Below are positions 53,934 through 64,000 of a stretch of 64,000 bases of DNA, one piece after another (position 1 is the stretch's first letter; every line of letters begins with the position of its first letter). The notes under the pieces were generated by a model. It was not told the DNA's origin, made no database searches, and was given only the letters and a program-made list of their open reading frames with translations. The stretch comes from Bolinopsis microptera. Its lineage: Eukaryota; Ctenophora; Tentaculata; Lobata; Bolinopsidae. Location of the stretch: positions 22,098,270 through 22,162,269 of the forward strand of contig NC_087073.1 in the NCBI RefSeq assembly GCF_026151205.1. The letters run 5' to 3'. The translations under genes were made by a program, and so were the position numbers.

Positions 53934-55604
53934 TTACGCCCCATCATGGTTGCTGTACTGGCCGGAAATATGAGAGGGGGAAGGAAGCGTTGTAGAGTAG
54001 GTAGGTGGGACAGTGGGAGCAGGTGTAAAAACAGATTCACCAGGTGATAAGGTGAGAGGAGCTGCAGGGTGAGACTTGTGAGATTCTGGTTGGTTACTGG
54101 AGAAGGAACTGGTAGGTAAGCTGGAACTGGAAAGAAAGGTGTCAGCGAGGTTCAGGGGCTTAACAAATGTTAGAGACTTTACGAAAGGTAGAGGCTTAAC
54201 AAAAATAGGTCCTTTAACACTACCGTTTTGGAAGTAATTCGAAGCCTGATCGTTTTCATGAAAAAAATGTGAGTTTTTTCCTATATCATTTCGCTGATAC
54301 GGTTTTTTGCCGATGTGTGTCATCTGCGTCACTAGGTTTGATTTTTGGTTTGAAATGTAGGAGTATTCAGAGCATTTGTACGGTTTTGCACTGGTATGAG
54401 TCATCTGATGGTTAGCTAGGTATGATTTTCGGCTTGAACTGTAGGAACATTCAGAGCATTTATATAACGGTTTTTCACCGGTATGTATCATCTGATGGCA
54501 AACCAGGGCTGATTTCCAGCCGCTACTAAAGGAACATTTTGAGCATTTATACTTTTTTTCACCAGTATGAGTCATCTGATGGTTAATTAGGTGTAATTTT
54601 CGGCTTGAACTGTAGGAACATTCAGAGCATTTATACTGTTTTTCACCGGTGTGAATAATCTGATGGCGAACTAGGGCTGATTTCCAGCCAGTACTGTAGG
54701 AACATTCAGAGCATTTATGTGGTTTTTCACCGGTATGAGTCATCTGATGGTTAATTAGGTGTGATTTCCGGCTTGAACTGTAGGAACATTCAGAGCATTT
54801 ATTCGGTTTTTCACTGGTATGAGTCCACTGATGGCGAACTAGGTTTAATTTTCGGCTTGAACTGTGGGAACATTCAGAGCATTTATACGGTTTTTCACTG
54901 GTATGAGTCCGCTGATGGCGAACTAGGTGCGATTTTTGGATTGCACTGTAGGAACATTCAGAGCATTTATACGGTTTTTCACCGGTATGAGTCCGCTGAT
55001 GGCAAACCAGTGTTGATTTTTGGCATGAACTGTAGGAACATTCAGAGCATTTATACGGTTTTTCACTGGTATGAGTCCGCTGATGGCGAACTAGGTGCGA
55101 TTTTTGGATTGCACTGTAGGAACATTCAGAGCATTTATACGGTTTTTCACCGGTATGAGTCCGCTGATGGTAAACCAGGTTTGATTTTTGGCTTGCACTG
55201 TAGGAACATTCAGAGCATTTATACGGTTTTTCACTGGTATGAGTCCACTGATGGCGAACTAGGTGCGATTTTTGGATTGCACTGTAAGAACATTTGGAGC
55301 ATTTATACGGTTTTTCACCGGTATGAGTTCGCTGATGTGAAACTAAAGCTGTTTTTTTGCCTGCATTGTAGGAACATTCAGTGCGAACGTAAGCATTTTC
55401 ATCGGGATGAACCCACTGGTGGCGAAGCAATGCTGATTCCTGGTTGGGACAATCCAACTGAAAAACTGCATTCGAATACACTTCTGATTTAACAACAAAA
55501 TTATCTTCCTCCTGCTTAATCTCTGTCTTGATCAATTCCGGTGAAGTACTTTCTTCTTCCATCTTCATCTCATCTTTAAAGTCTGGTAAATTTCGCTGCT
55601 CCAT
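53934..55604 (-). CDS. C2H2 zinc-finger protein with 11 intact fingers
   Basis: A single-exon frame of 556 aa, predicted to be a nuclear DNA-binding protein. The N-terminus is acidic and holds three SUMO-type motifs (IKTE, IKQE, VKSE at about 25-39). Then follows a run of C2H2 fingers of the form YKCSECSYS..KS.LV.HQ.TH with TGEKPY or TSEKPY linkers. Eleven have all four ligands. Two degenerate fingers precede the run (the second has lost its first Cys) and one follows it (ECSY changed to EYSY, spacing altered). The C-terminal ~100 residues are Ser/Pro-rich and lack a known domain. The target is unknown. Codons are very uniform between fingers, indicating recent internal duplication. The start at 55604 (MEQRNLP) is the first ATG of the frame. 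Confidence 0.88.
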   Translation of the reverse strand: MEQRNLPDFKDEMKMEEESTSPELIKTEIKQEEDNFVVKSEVYSNAVFQLDCPNQESALLRHQWVHPDENAYVRTECSYNAGKKTALVSHQRTHTGEKPYKCSKCSYSAIQKSHLVRHQWTHTSEKPYKCSECSYSASQKSNLVYHQRTHTGEKPYKCSECSYSAIQKSHLVRHQRTHTSEKPYKCSECSYSSCQKSTLVCHQRTHTGEKPYKCSECSYSAIQKSHLVRHQRTHTSEKPYKCSECSHSSSRKLNLVRHQWTHTSEKPNKCSECSYSSSRKSHLINHQMTHTGEKPHKCSECSYSTGWKSALVRHQIIHTGEKQYKCSECSYSSSRKLHLINHQMTHTGEKKYKCSKCSFSSGWKSALVCHQMIHTGEKPLYKCSECSYSSSRKSYLANHQMTHTSAKPYKCSEYSYISNQKSNLVTQMTHIGKKPYQRNDIGKNSHFFHENDQASNYFQNGSVKGPIFVKPLPFVKSLTFVKPLNLADTFLSSSSLPTSSFSSNQPESHKSHPAAPLTLSPGESVFTPAPTVPPTYSTTLPSPSHISGQYSNHDGA

Positions 55605-55723
55605 TTTACTAAAACGGTAACAACCTTACAGAAGTTGCCGCTAAACAATCGTCACTAGAAAACAAAATGAATATAAGTTCGAGATCTAAATGTCAGTGTT
55701 TATTTGAGAGCTTTTTGCAGTAT

Positions 55724-57280
55724 GGTGGCTCAGACCGCCATCGTTTTGAAATTGATATGGGAAAAAACCAATGTCAAATCAATTTCGATTATGATATTTA
55801 ATTGTGAATGTGGGTGAAAATGGGTCCAAGTTACTGCGGACATAGTTCACTATGTGTTTACCGTGTTTGGGTGCCCATCATATTTTACAGATGGGGGCGA
55901 TATTTTGAACGATTCTATTTTATATTCATCTATTGCTGTACTCTGTAAAATTTGAAAAGTATTTAATTTAAAAAAAATTGGAATTTCATACTCATAGCTC
56001 AAACCCGCCATCGTTTTCTATTTTAATATTGAATCGGAAGTTCATGGCTCAAACCCGCCATGTGGTTTTATATTAAGGGAGGGGGGGGGGGGGGGGGGGG
56101 GGGCTGACTGAGTTGTGAGTCAAAAACCATAAATTGGTCAAATATCAATATTTTTGAATGAGATTTAAATGTGGATACTAAGACGAAAATACCCCAAAAA
56201 ATGAACAAAATTACCCGTATCTTCGTTCGCGATGTTCGCGGAATTGATTTCATTAATTTGGAAATAACTCAATCAGTTTTCAAAATTTTTGCATGAAATT
56301 TTCGGAATCGACTCTAAATCGCATTTTCACCTTTTGCACTTGGAGGCCTAAATCAAAAATCGGCTTCCTAGAATAAGGTGGAAATGTGATCCCCCGCCCC
56401 CCCCCCCCCCCCCCCCCCATCCACACACAGACACCCCTCCCCCTTCCGTCATCAAAGGCAACCCCCCCACCTCCGCCTCCCCTACTCCGGCCGATCATGA
56501 CGTAATAAGGTAATATGTGAACGACCCCATATTTTTTTTAAAACGATGGCGGGTTTGAGCCATGAAATTCCGGCTGCCAGACAGTTGCGGCCAATCTAGA
56601 TCTAGCTTAAGCTACCGTGGGAAGATGACGAATCAAAACCAATTAAAAAACTGCTTGATCACAGATCAGATACGACAGTTGCGCCCAATCGATATTGAAA
56701 TCTCCCAATTATAATAAAAAGTAAACTTTATTCAATCAAAAAATCGTACGATCATAACGATAGACGCAAAGCTACGAAATAAAATGGAAAAGCCGTTAAG
56801 ATTCTTGAGCAAGTATCGTGGCTTCATGTAAAAGCTGAGTCGTGGCATCCTGTATAAATATAATTACATTTAGGATGGAATCATCGTTCATTATTATGTA
56901 GCACGTACACATAGTGAATTACCGAGGATAATATGCGAAGAGATACTGAATGTATGCATTCTTCAGGGCGGACTGTAATATAGTATTCATCCGAACTTTA
57001 TTTTTAGATTTTGCAAATTTAATTTGTAATTTTACCCCCCTCTCAACCGAATGTTAATCTGATCACGACACTGATTGGGAACCTGTTAATGGCCTGTTAA
57101 GGTGTGGGAAACTGGCGCAACTGTCGGTAGGCCGAAATTCCAATTCAATATCAAAATAGAAAATGGTTTGACATTGGTTTTTTTTTTTCAAATCAATTTT
57201 TGAACGGCATGGCGGATTTGAGCTATGAAATTCCGATTCAATATTAAAATAGAAAACGATGGCGGGCCTGAGCCACCGTA
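55724..57280. mobile_element. Foldback-like inverted-repeat element
   Basis: The ends are inverted: GGTGGCTCAGACCGCCATCG at the left and CGATGGCGGGCCTGAGCCACC at the right. About 75 bp at 55985-56062 (GCTCAAACCCGCCATCG, TTTAATATTGAATCGG) is repeated inverted at 57205-57277. A second arm segment (ACCAATGTCAAA) pairs with 57165-57185, and a further partial copy lies near 56541-56575. The interior contains long G and C homopolymers. No coding sequence. Confidence 0.75.
56079..56420. repeat. Opposed poly-G and poly-C tracts
   Basis: A run of 24 G ends at about 56103, preceded by a short G-rich stretch. An almost pure C run lies at 56392-56419. They are complementary and about 290 bp apart. Homopolymer lengths should be treated as uncertain. 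Confidence 0.9.
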
Positions 57281-57701
57281 GACCACCCCTCAGTCGTTTC
57301 GCAGAGCAGAGAGAATTTGGAGGAAAAGTCTCCGGAGAAAAAGCAGCTTAACAATGTTTGTACTTGTTTACAATTTGTTGGCTCACATTTCTAACAAGTT
57401 GTTTGACGTTTGTATCATGTTCTTTTAGTTTTACTGTACTGGTCAATGATCGCTCGTAATATGAGCAATTTTAAATTTTCTGTACAAAAAACCTAAGTTA
57501 CCATGTCTCAAGTTATAACTCGTTAAAATCGTTTATCCTGTTCCGTTCTTTATTTCAAACGGCTTTTAGGAAAATTCTTTTAAAAAACTTCAAAAGATAG
57601 CTCATGTAGATAATTTCCTGAATTATGAACACGACCGACTTTCTTCTAATAAAAGTTAAATTTGTCTATCCAATGACTATTAACATCATGATGCAGTACT
57701 G

Positions 57702-60700
57702 ATGGGTGGTAAGAAGAAGAAAAAGGAAAGGAAAGGAGATAAGAACACTATAGTAACATTTGCCGACCAGTATGATGACGATGAGCTGCTGAGACCCTTT
57801 AAGAGTGGGGTTCCACCTTTAGATCAACTACCCAAGAAGAGTAACCTCAAAGATAAACATCAAAGCTCAGGTTTTCTAAAGACCATCCCAGTATTTTAAG
57901 CTTTCCAATGAAAGTGAAACGTTTCTCAAGTAATATACAGATTTTAATTATTTCTTTGAGCGTACTAATTCGTGAGTCAATGTGAAAATGTTTCCTATCC
58001 ACAATTCTCGGTTATTGTGTAGCATATTGAAAGATAAAGCATTCTAAACTTATCCAATAACAAAAGAAGCTACAGACTTCAACAGAAACAAAACGTTTAT
58101 GAATACGCGTAAATGAAAATATGCGTTGAAATACTGAATGTATGCATTCTTCAGGGCGGACTGTAATATAGTATTCGTCCGAACTTTATTTTTAGATTTT
58201 TAATTTTACTCCCTCCCAACCGAATGTTAATTCCACAAGTTGCAAGAGGGTCTGTGGCTTTATACCAAAGCTTAGACGTAGCATCCTGGGTAGTGGGTGT
58301 CCTCCACGAACAGTTTATGGTGTATTGTTGTATGACTTAAGTACACATTTAAGTACACCTCTTCGTTTGTCATCCACGAACTGAGTCTGAAGTACAAATT
58401 TGTACTAAAGTTGCATGATTTAAGTTCACCCTTCAATATTTAAGTTCATATCTTGAGCCACTTGAGCCACTTTACAGGAGGTCCCCTGATATTTTGGGAA
58501 CTAGGGTAGTCTGTGGTCTGTAGTCTGTGGTCTGTGGTCTGTGGTCTGTGGTCTGTGGTCTGTGGTCTGTGGTCTGTGGTCTGTGGTCTGTGGTCTGTGG
58601 TCTGTGGTCTGTGGTCTGTAGTCTGTAGTCTGTAGTCTGTGGTCTGTGGTCTGTAGTCTGTAGTCTGTAGTCTGTAGTCTGTGGTCTGTAGTCTGTGGTC
58701 TGTAGTCTGTAGTCTGTAGTCTGTAGTCTGTAGTCTGTAGTCTGTAGTCTGTGGTCTGTAGTATGTAGTCTGTAGTCTGTGGTCTGTAGCTTAATATTCT
58801 TGAACTATTTTATAGGAGGTCCGCTGAGGTACGTGGATCACACTGCTGACGATAGGAGAGCTCCAGTAGCTAAGCAACAGCAGGTCAGAGCAGAGAGTCC
58901 TATTGATGGAGCGAGGATGCCTTATCTTACCAATACTGAACACAACGAGCACCAAATCAGGGTAATTATTGGCGGGTAATTACAAATTAATTACCTTATC
59001 GGTCATGATTATCACGAACATTACTTTCACGCTGAAGACCTTAGCGTGAATAATTAAGTCCGTGAAAATAATGTCTGTGGCATTAAGGTCCGTGAATAAT
59101 AAAGTGCGGTAATTATTTCCATTAATTTTATAGTGTGTTTGTCCCTACATATAATAATAATATGTTTTAATATTAATTTCAACACTACTATATAACAAAT
59201 AATTTGAGGAGGTAATTTATGAACAAGTAAAATTTGACCTTTACATTGGACTACCTCATGAAGTCCCCTCACTCTCAGGTTCTGATTTTTAAGCAAACTT
59301 GAAATTTCCAAATATGGCGTTTTTCTCTTCCAATCGATAGCTTTAAATCCGAATCATTCTAATCCCAGTGTCGACTGCAATTATTCAAAATTAGCAGTTT
59401 TTTGTATCCCATATTCTATTTCGGTCACTTAATACAAACCACACTTGCTATCTAACATAAAAAAAAACTTTACTTAGAAGCCGGTTGTAGCAGCTCATAT
59501 ATGTAGCAATATAGTGATTGTTAGGGCGGTAGTGCACGGTGTGTTGTGATTGTTGGATGTCAGTGATAAGCCTGAGGAGCAGCAAACCGAGCTGATAGGG
59601 GCTGCCAGGACCCTGACCCTTCATACTTGTCAATATTGTTATAATTACAACATTTGGGGCCAGAGAATCTAGAAGGAGGGTCAAGAGTGAGGAGGGTCGT
59701 TTGGTTACAGTCTGTCTTTGATCAAGAATCTTAGCAGACTCTAAGGCTGTGGCATGATGATAAATATTTACGATTAAAAATGTAGGGCTTCAGATCCTTA
59801 AATAAGAAATGATTGCTTTGGTGCATAATATCTATTAAAATTCTTGATAATAGCACTGTAAATCACAACACTGGCTACTATCCAACCATTCCCTATGGTA
59901 ACTATGGTAACTATGGTAACTATGGTAACTATGGTAACTATGGTAACTATGGTAACTATGGTAACTATGGTAACTATGGTAACTATGGTAACTATGGTAA
60001 CTATGGTAACTATGGTAACTATGGTAACTATGGTAACTATGGTAACTATGGTAACTATGGTAACTATGGTAACTATGGTAACTATGGTAACTATGGTAAC
60101 TATGATAACTATGGTAACTATGGTAACTATGGTAACTATGGTAACTATGGTAACTATGGTAACTATGGTAACTATGGTAACTATGGTAACTATGGTAACT
60201 ATGGTAACTATGGTAACTATGATAACTATGGTAACTATGGTAACTATGGTAACTATGGTAACTATGGTAACTATGGTAACTATGGTAACTATGGTTACTA
60301 TGGTAACTATGGTAACTATGGTTACTATGGTAACTATGGTAACTATGGTAACTATGGTAACTATGGTGACTATGGTAACACCTGTATTCTCAGATAGGAC
60401 AGACAATCCCACCGGTAATAGTCTACGAGAACTGTGCCCCTCCAATACCTGTAAATGTAAGGGACCTGTTCGTGAACGCTAGACTTGGCATTTTGTTCGG
60501 ACTTCCTGGAGCTTTTACTCCCGTCTGCTCAACGGTTAGTTTTAATTCTTATCTCTATCAGATTTAAATAGTTAGTCTATAATTAGCCAAACTTCAATAT
60601 TTAGCATATCATTGGTTGGAGCAGCAAAATTCATAAGAAAACACATTTCAACTGTTTAAACTAAACCAACTAAAACCTAAACCTCCAGAACCACCTGCCT

Positions 60701-62797
60701 AGTTTCTTAAAAGATCACGACAAGTTCAAACATCGTGGTGTTGAGATAGTAGCCTGTGTGTCAGTAAACGACCCCTACGTTACCACAGCTTGGGGCTACT
60801 ACCAGAACGCCGATAAGAAGGTGAGGTACTGATTAACTTTATATAATATCCTATTGAGGCTCATGCCAGCCCATTACGGGTTTACTACTACTTCATGATG
60901 CCCATATAAGCAGATGTACTTACACCCCTTCGTGATGCCCATATAAGGAGATTTTACTTCAGGGATCTTCGTGGTGAAGTCTAGCCCTGTTATACCGCCC
61001 TTATTTCCCTCTACTTTCGTTTACTATTATTTCCAAAATGGTTTCCTTTCACTGCCTAATGAGTAATTTAAGTTCGGCACTGTAAAATTTATTGATTGAG
61101 CTATTAATTGCTTAATTACTTAATTAATTAATTGGCAGGTAAAAATGTTATCAGACGTGCTGTGTGAGTTTACTAAAAGTATTGGGATGGAAACTAACAT
61201 GTACGCGCAATTAGGGGGTAAGCTGTTACAATCCTTTATGAGAAATTTGTTATTTTAAGCGACATCCAAGCTGTGGTGCGCCTAAACTGCTAAAGAGAAG
61301 CACTTATTTCACAGCTGGACCTGCAGCTAAAATAATGAAAGGCGATTGCTACTGCAATAATCAATATCTGATCGAATTGCAAAGATTATTGGATAGCAGT
61401 CTGGGCCTCTCATCTTCAGCTGAAATAATAAATTTGTCCACTTGACAAATTTCTCCAATAAATTTAACGGAAGCAGGCGAGTGGGTAATAAGTTAACGGG
61501 TGATACTCGTAAAATATTTGTTCCAAATATTAAACCGTCGACGAGTCCAACTCGGCGCGCGTCTTGGTAGGTTATAAAGCTACAACAATAAATCTGTTAA
61601 TTCCCAGGTATAAGATCCAAGAGGTTCGCTATGATTTTAGAGAACGGAGTAGTTAAGTACCTCACAGTAGAAGATAACCCTCAGAAGACGTCTTGTACCA
61701 TGGCTGGACATGTACTGGAAGCTCTGGGTGAGAGATATTATACTTTATGCAATATCCGGATAGGAACATTATTTATGAGTCGCATCGTTGTTATGTTTCT
61801 GATAAATTTCTGTTAAATCCGCATACGTGACCTATACTATTACTAGGGAAAATCATGAAGGGAGCATTTCCCCTTGCTCATTATTATTAATGTTTTTCAT
61901 ACAAAGTTACAACAAAGTCTTCATGTTATGCATCCTGGGTTTGGACAATGGACAGGATATTACCCGCTTATAATAATTGCATCGCGTTACATAATATTGA
62001 AATATAATATATTTACAATAAATTATGCTATCACAACATTATGATCAACAAAATAAATTTAATCACAGAATCTCAGATAGAAGTAATCATAAATTAAGCA
62101 CAAAAACAAATTAAACATTAAAATGATAAATGAATATAGTGACTAATTTATAAGACACAAATAATAAATTAATACAAATTAATCACATATAATAAAATAA
62201 TTAATTTAAACAAAAGGTAAATTTATAACTGAAAAACAATATATTTCGATACAAATTACAAAATAATATCAGGTGATTGAAACATTTGATTTTAAATTAT
62301 CAGAAATTTATTAAAAACCTTATTACTTTATTTTGTACAGACTACAGTTCAGTGCTTCCGATTTCAGATGAGTTTTATATATTTAACGTAATATCTGTTT
62401 TGATATAAATAACAGATTAACAGTTACAAACTTAACTGATGTATAAAAAGTACCGGTCGATCATAGATATATTCAGCACTTTATCTCTATCACTTTATCT
62501 CTATCATGTACAATGTACATTGTATAAAGTATAAAGTATAAACCATCATTAGGCACACTTCTGCTGTGGCCGATAGGTTTCGAAACCTTTCAGTCAATTT
62601 GGTCGGAAATGTAGAAAATCTTATCCTTTCAAAACTAACTTACGCTAATTTAGTAAGTTAACTCTATTTATAAAGACAGCTCTATCTTACGGAGGTTTAT
62701 TTCAGATAATCGTTACCACGACGCCAGTGAGGATCACCCTTTAGCAGCGTGGTATCACCACGGTAAAAAGATAAGTTTCCCCCTCCTCGGAAACTAG
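57702..62797 (+). CDS. PRDX5: Peroxiredoxin-5-type peroxidase with N-terminal extension
   Basis: Seven exons: 57702-57870, 58816-58961, 60394-60534, 60689-60820, 61139-61217, 61608-61727, 62706-62797. Junctions are GT/AG, and the sum of 879 bp gives 292 aa. Residues 106-262 form the Prx5 domain, a thiol peroxidase that reduces H2O2 and organic peroxides. It shows IPPVIVYE, PGAFTPVCS with peroxidatic Cys150, VACVSVNDPYVTTAWG, KRFAMILENGVVKYL, and TSC with Cys252 at the resolving position. The first 105 residues (lysine-rich MGGKKKKKERK start, polar, charged) are not a mitochondrial presequence and match nothing I know. The 30-residue C-terminal tail is also unusual. The two N-terminal exons join in phase, but whether they belong to the same mRNA needs transcript evidence. 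Confidence 0.85.
58507..58789 (+). repeat. 7-bp minisatellite TCTGTGG/TCTGTAG
   Basis: About 40 units in intron 1 of the peroxiredoxin gene, ending 27 bp before exon 2. Two unit types alternate in blocks. Confidence 0.97.
58990..59892. other. Intronic sequence, peroxiredoxin intron 2
   Basis: AT-rich with no recognised element. Frames on the minus strand are not supported by any motif. Confidence 0.5.
59893..60380 (+). repeat. 9-bp minisatellite TATGGTAAC
   Basis: About 54 nearly perfect units in intron 2 of the peroxiredoxin gene, ending 14 bp before exon 3. The unit contains GGTAAC, which resembles a donor site, and has no stop in several frames. Those long frames are artefacts. Confidence 0.97.
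61490..61577 (-). repeat. Dispersed repeat family F, copy 2
   Basis: The reverse complement of 2270-2350: TTAACGGGTGATACTCGTAAAATAT, GACGAGTCCAACTCGGCGCGCG, TTGGTAGGTTATA. It lies in intron 5, about 30 bp before exon 6. It shows that the family is dispersed into gene introns. Confidence 0.7.
61728..62705. other. Peroxiredoxin intron 6
   Basis: Very AT-rich, with runs of TAATAAATTAAT type. No element recognised. Confidence 0.5.
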
Positions 62798-63360
62798 AGA
62801 TCTACACGACTACACCAGTGAGTTACTATAGTAGTAGTAAACTAGTGAACTAAACTATCTGTATCCAAATGAAATGGAGGGACTAACATTGGCACTTGGT
62901 CACATATGATTATTCGTATGAACATTGAACGGTGGGATCTGTAAATATTGTTGAAGAAGTTGGTGCGACTGTTGATGTTGAAAATTTAATCGTTATATTT
63001 TAAAACGTGTTATCACTGTCTCCAATAAACGGATTTTAACATTGCACCGCTACTTTGAAACAATGAAAAGGGAGTATAGACGGAGATATCTGAGTTGAGG
63101 AAAGCTTGTTTCTTTATCCCTATGCAGGAGAAAAATAAAAAAGGACTTGGTGACCGAGAGAGTTTAGAGGGATTAGACTTTGAGAGGAGAGGGTGGCCGA
63201 GGGGTAGCAAATGTAGGTTTTATATGTGACCTGACTTTAACTGGCCACCACTTTTCTTTGGGGCTTTTTAATTTTATGGATAGTCCCAAAGTTTTTATGA
63301 AAAGCTCCAAAGTTAAAAAAAATTCAAGTTGGTAAAAAGGAGAGGTAATAGTGGTATTGA
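62798..63360. other. Downstream region of the peroxiredoxin gene
   Basis: Presumed 3' UTR and spacer. No gene or repeat recognised. Confidence 0.4.
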
Positions 63361-63364
63361 GCCG

Positions 63365-63932
63365 CTATCACGACACAACTGGTTGCTATCACGACACATC
63401 TGGTTGCTATCACGACACATCTGGTTGCTATCACGACACATCTGGTTGCTATCACGACACATCTGGTTGCTATTACGACACAACTGGTTGCTATCACAAC
63501 ACATCTGGTTGCTATCACGACACAACTGGTTGCTATCACAACACAACTGGTTGCTATCACGACACAACTGGTTGTTATTACGACACAGCTGGTTGCTATC
63601 ACGACACATCTGGTTGCTATTACGACACAACTGGTTGCTATCACAACACATCTGGTTGCTATCACGACACATCTGGTTGCTATCACGACACATCTGGTTG
63701 CTATCACGACACATCTGGTTGCTATCACAACACATCTGGTTGCTATCACGACACAACTGGTTGCTATCACAACACATCTGGTTGCTATCACGACACAACT
63801 GGTTGCTATTACGACACAGCTGGTTGCTATTACGACACAGCTGGTTGCTATCACGACACATCTGGTTGCTATTACGACACATCTGGTTGCTATTACGACA
63901 CAGCTGGTTGCTATCACGACACAACTGGTTAA
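63365..63932 (+). repeat. 21-bp minisatellite CTGGTTGCTATCACGACACA(T/A)
   Basis: About 27 units. It is open in four frames because the unit is a multiple of three without stops. Variants (TATTACGAC, ATCACAAC, CACAGC/CACATC/CACAAC) are intermixed. The 11-nt core CTGGTTGCTAT is the same as in the 21-bp array of PRPF3 intron 3. Confidence 0.97.
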
Positions 63933-64000
63933 TATAACATATCACGACACTGTTTCTTGGGTGACGCTTTCCTAACCTCCGATCATATTAAAATGAAGGG

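Noticed and set aside
54761-55492. 243-codon plus-strand frame opposite the zinc-finger gene
   Set aside because: It is the antisense of the 84-bp finger repeat, in which one antisense frame lacks stops. No independent motif or start context.
57702-57740. N-myristoylation signal MGGKKKKK
   Set aside because: Gly2 with a basic patch is suggestive, but position 6 is Lys instead of the usual small residue, so it is not called.
59893-60380. Array of RFX X-box half-sites (GTTACC)
   Set aside because: The half-sites are direct repeats, not the inverted arrangement an X-box requires. The resemblance follows from the 9-bp unit.
59813-60482. Three overlapping ~200-aa repetitive frames (YGN, VTM and VTI repeats)
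   Set aside because: The 9-bp unit is a multiple of three with no stop. The region is an intron of the peroxiredoxin gene between correctly phased exons.
63313-63945. Four ~200-aa repetitive frames on both strands
   Set aside because: Artefacts of a 21-bp tandem repeat open in several frames.

Overview
The window is nuclear DNA of an invertebrate animal: AT-rich, with intron-containing single-copy animal genes, non-LTR retrotransposons, many very small DNA transposons and satellite arrays. The phylum cannot be fixed from the sequence. The C2H2 finger style, L2/CR1-like LINEs and compact introns would fit a cnidarian or another early-branching or lophotrochozoan animal. That placement is inference.

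Layout. 1-4.9 kb: repeat-rich intergenic DNA made largely of 65-125 bp palindromic transposons with 8-9 bp target duplications. 4.9-7.6 kb: ANAPC11 and the 3' exon of a FAAP24-like gene. 7.7-10.7 kb: an inverted-repeat element, a dead LINE tail and short tandem repeats. 10.7-18.2 kb: a 171-bp satellite array that flips orientation at 13.5 kb and is interrupted by a 2.86-kb foldback-like element. 18.6-23.2 kb: PRPF3 (+, 14 exons). 23.7-27.9 kb: two tandem CCSAP-like genes (-). 28.7-29.0 kb: a C18orf32/UPF0729 gene (-) with an in-frame TGA at the position of the first Cys of its CxxC motif. 29.5-41.7 kb: SNRNP200/Brr2 (-, 13 exons). 41.9-42.4 kb: RPL26 (-). 42.8-49.5 kb: two LINEs, each flanked by about 200-bp direct repeats. 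51-53.7 kb: a second cluster of small transposons. 53.9-55.6 kb: a C2H2 zinc-finger gene (-). 55.7-57.3 kb: an inverted-repeat element. 57.7-62.8 kb: a peroxiredoxin-5-type gene (+, 7 exons) with an unusual N-terminal extension and minisatellites in its introns. 63.4-63.9 kb: a 21-bp minisatellite.

The most interesting object is the C18orf32 gene. Its only fault is a TGA exactly where the human protein has Cys3, giving UxxC. A hairpin with the hallmarks of a SECIS element (ATGA, apical AA, 3' TGA, correct spacing) lies 14 nt after the normal stop, on the sense strand. Together these suggest a selenoprotein form of this family that I do not know to be described. Other points of note are at least five families of tiny transposons with 8-9 bp duplications (including a datable nested insertion), the inverted satellite array, and the linkage of PRPF3 with SNRNP200, both factors of the U4/U6.U5 tri-snRNP.
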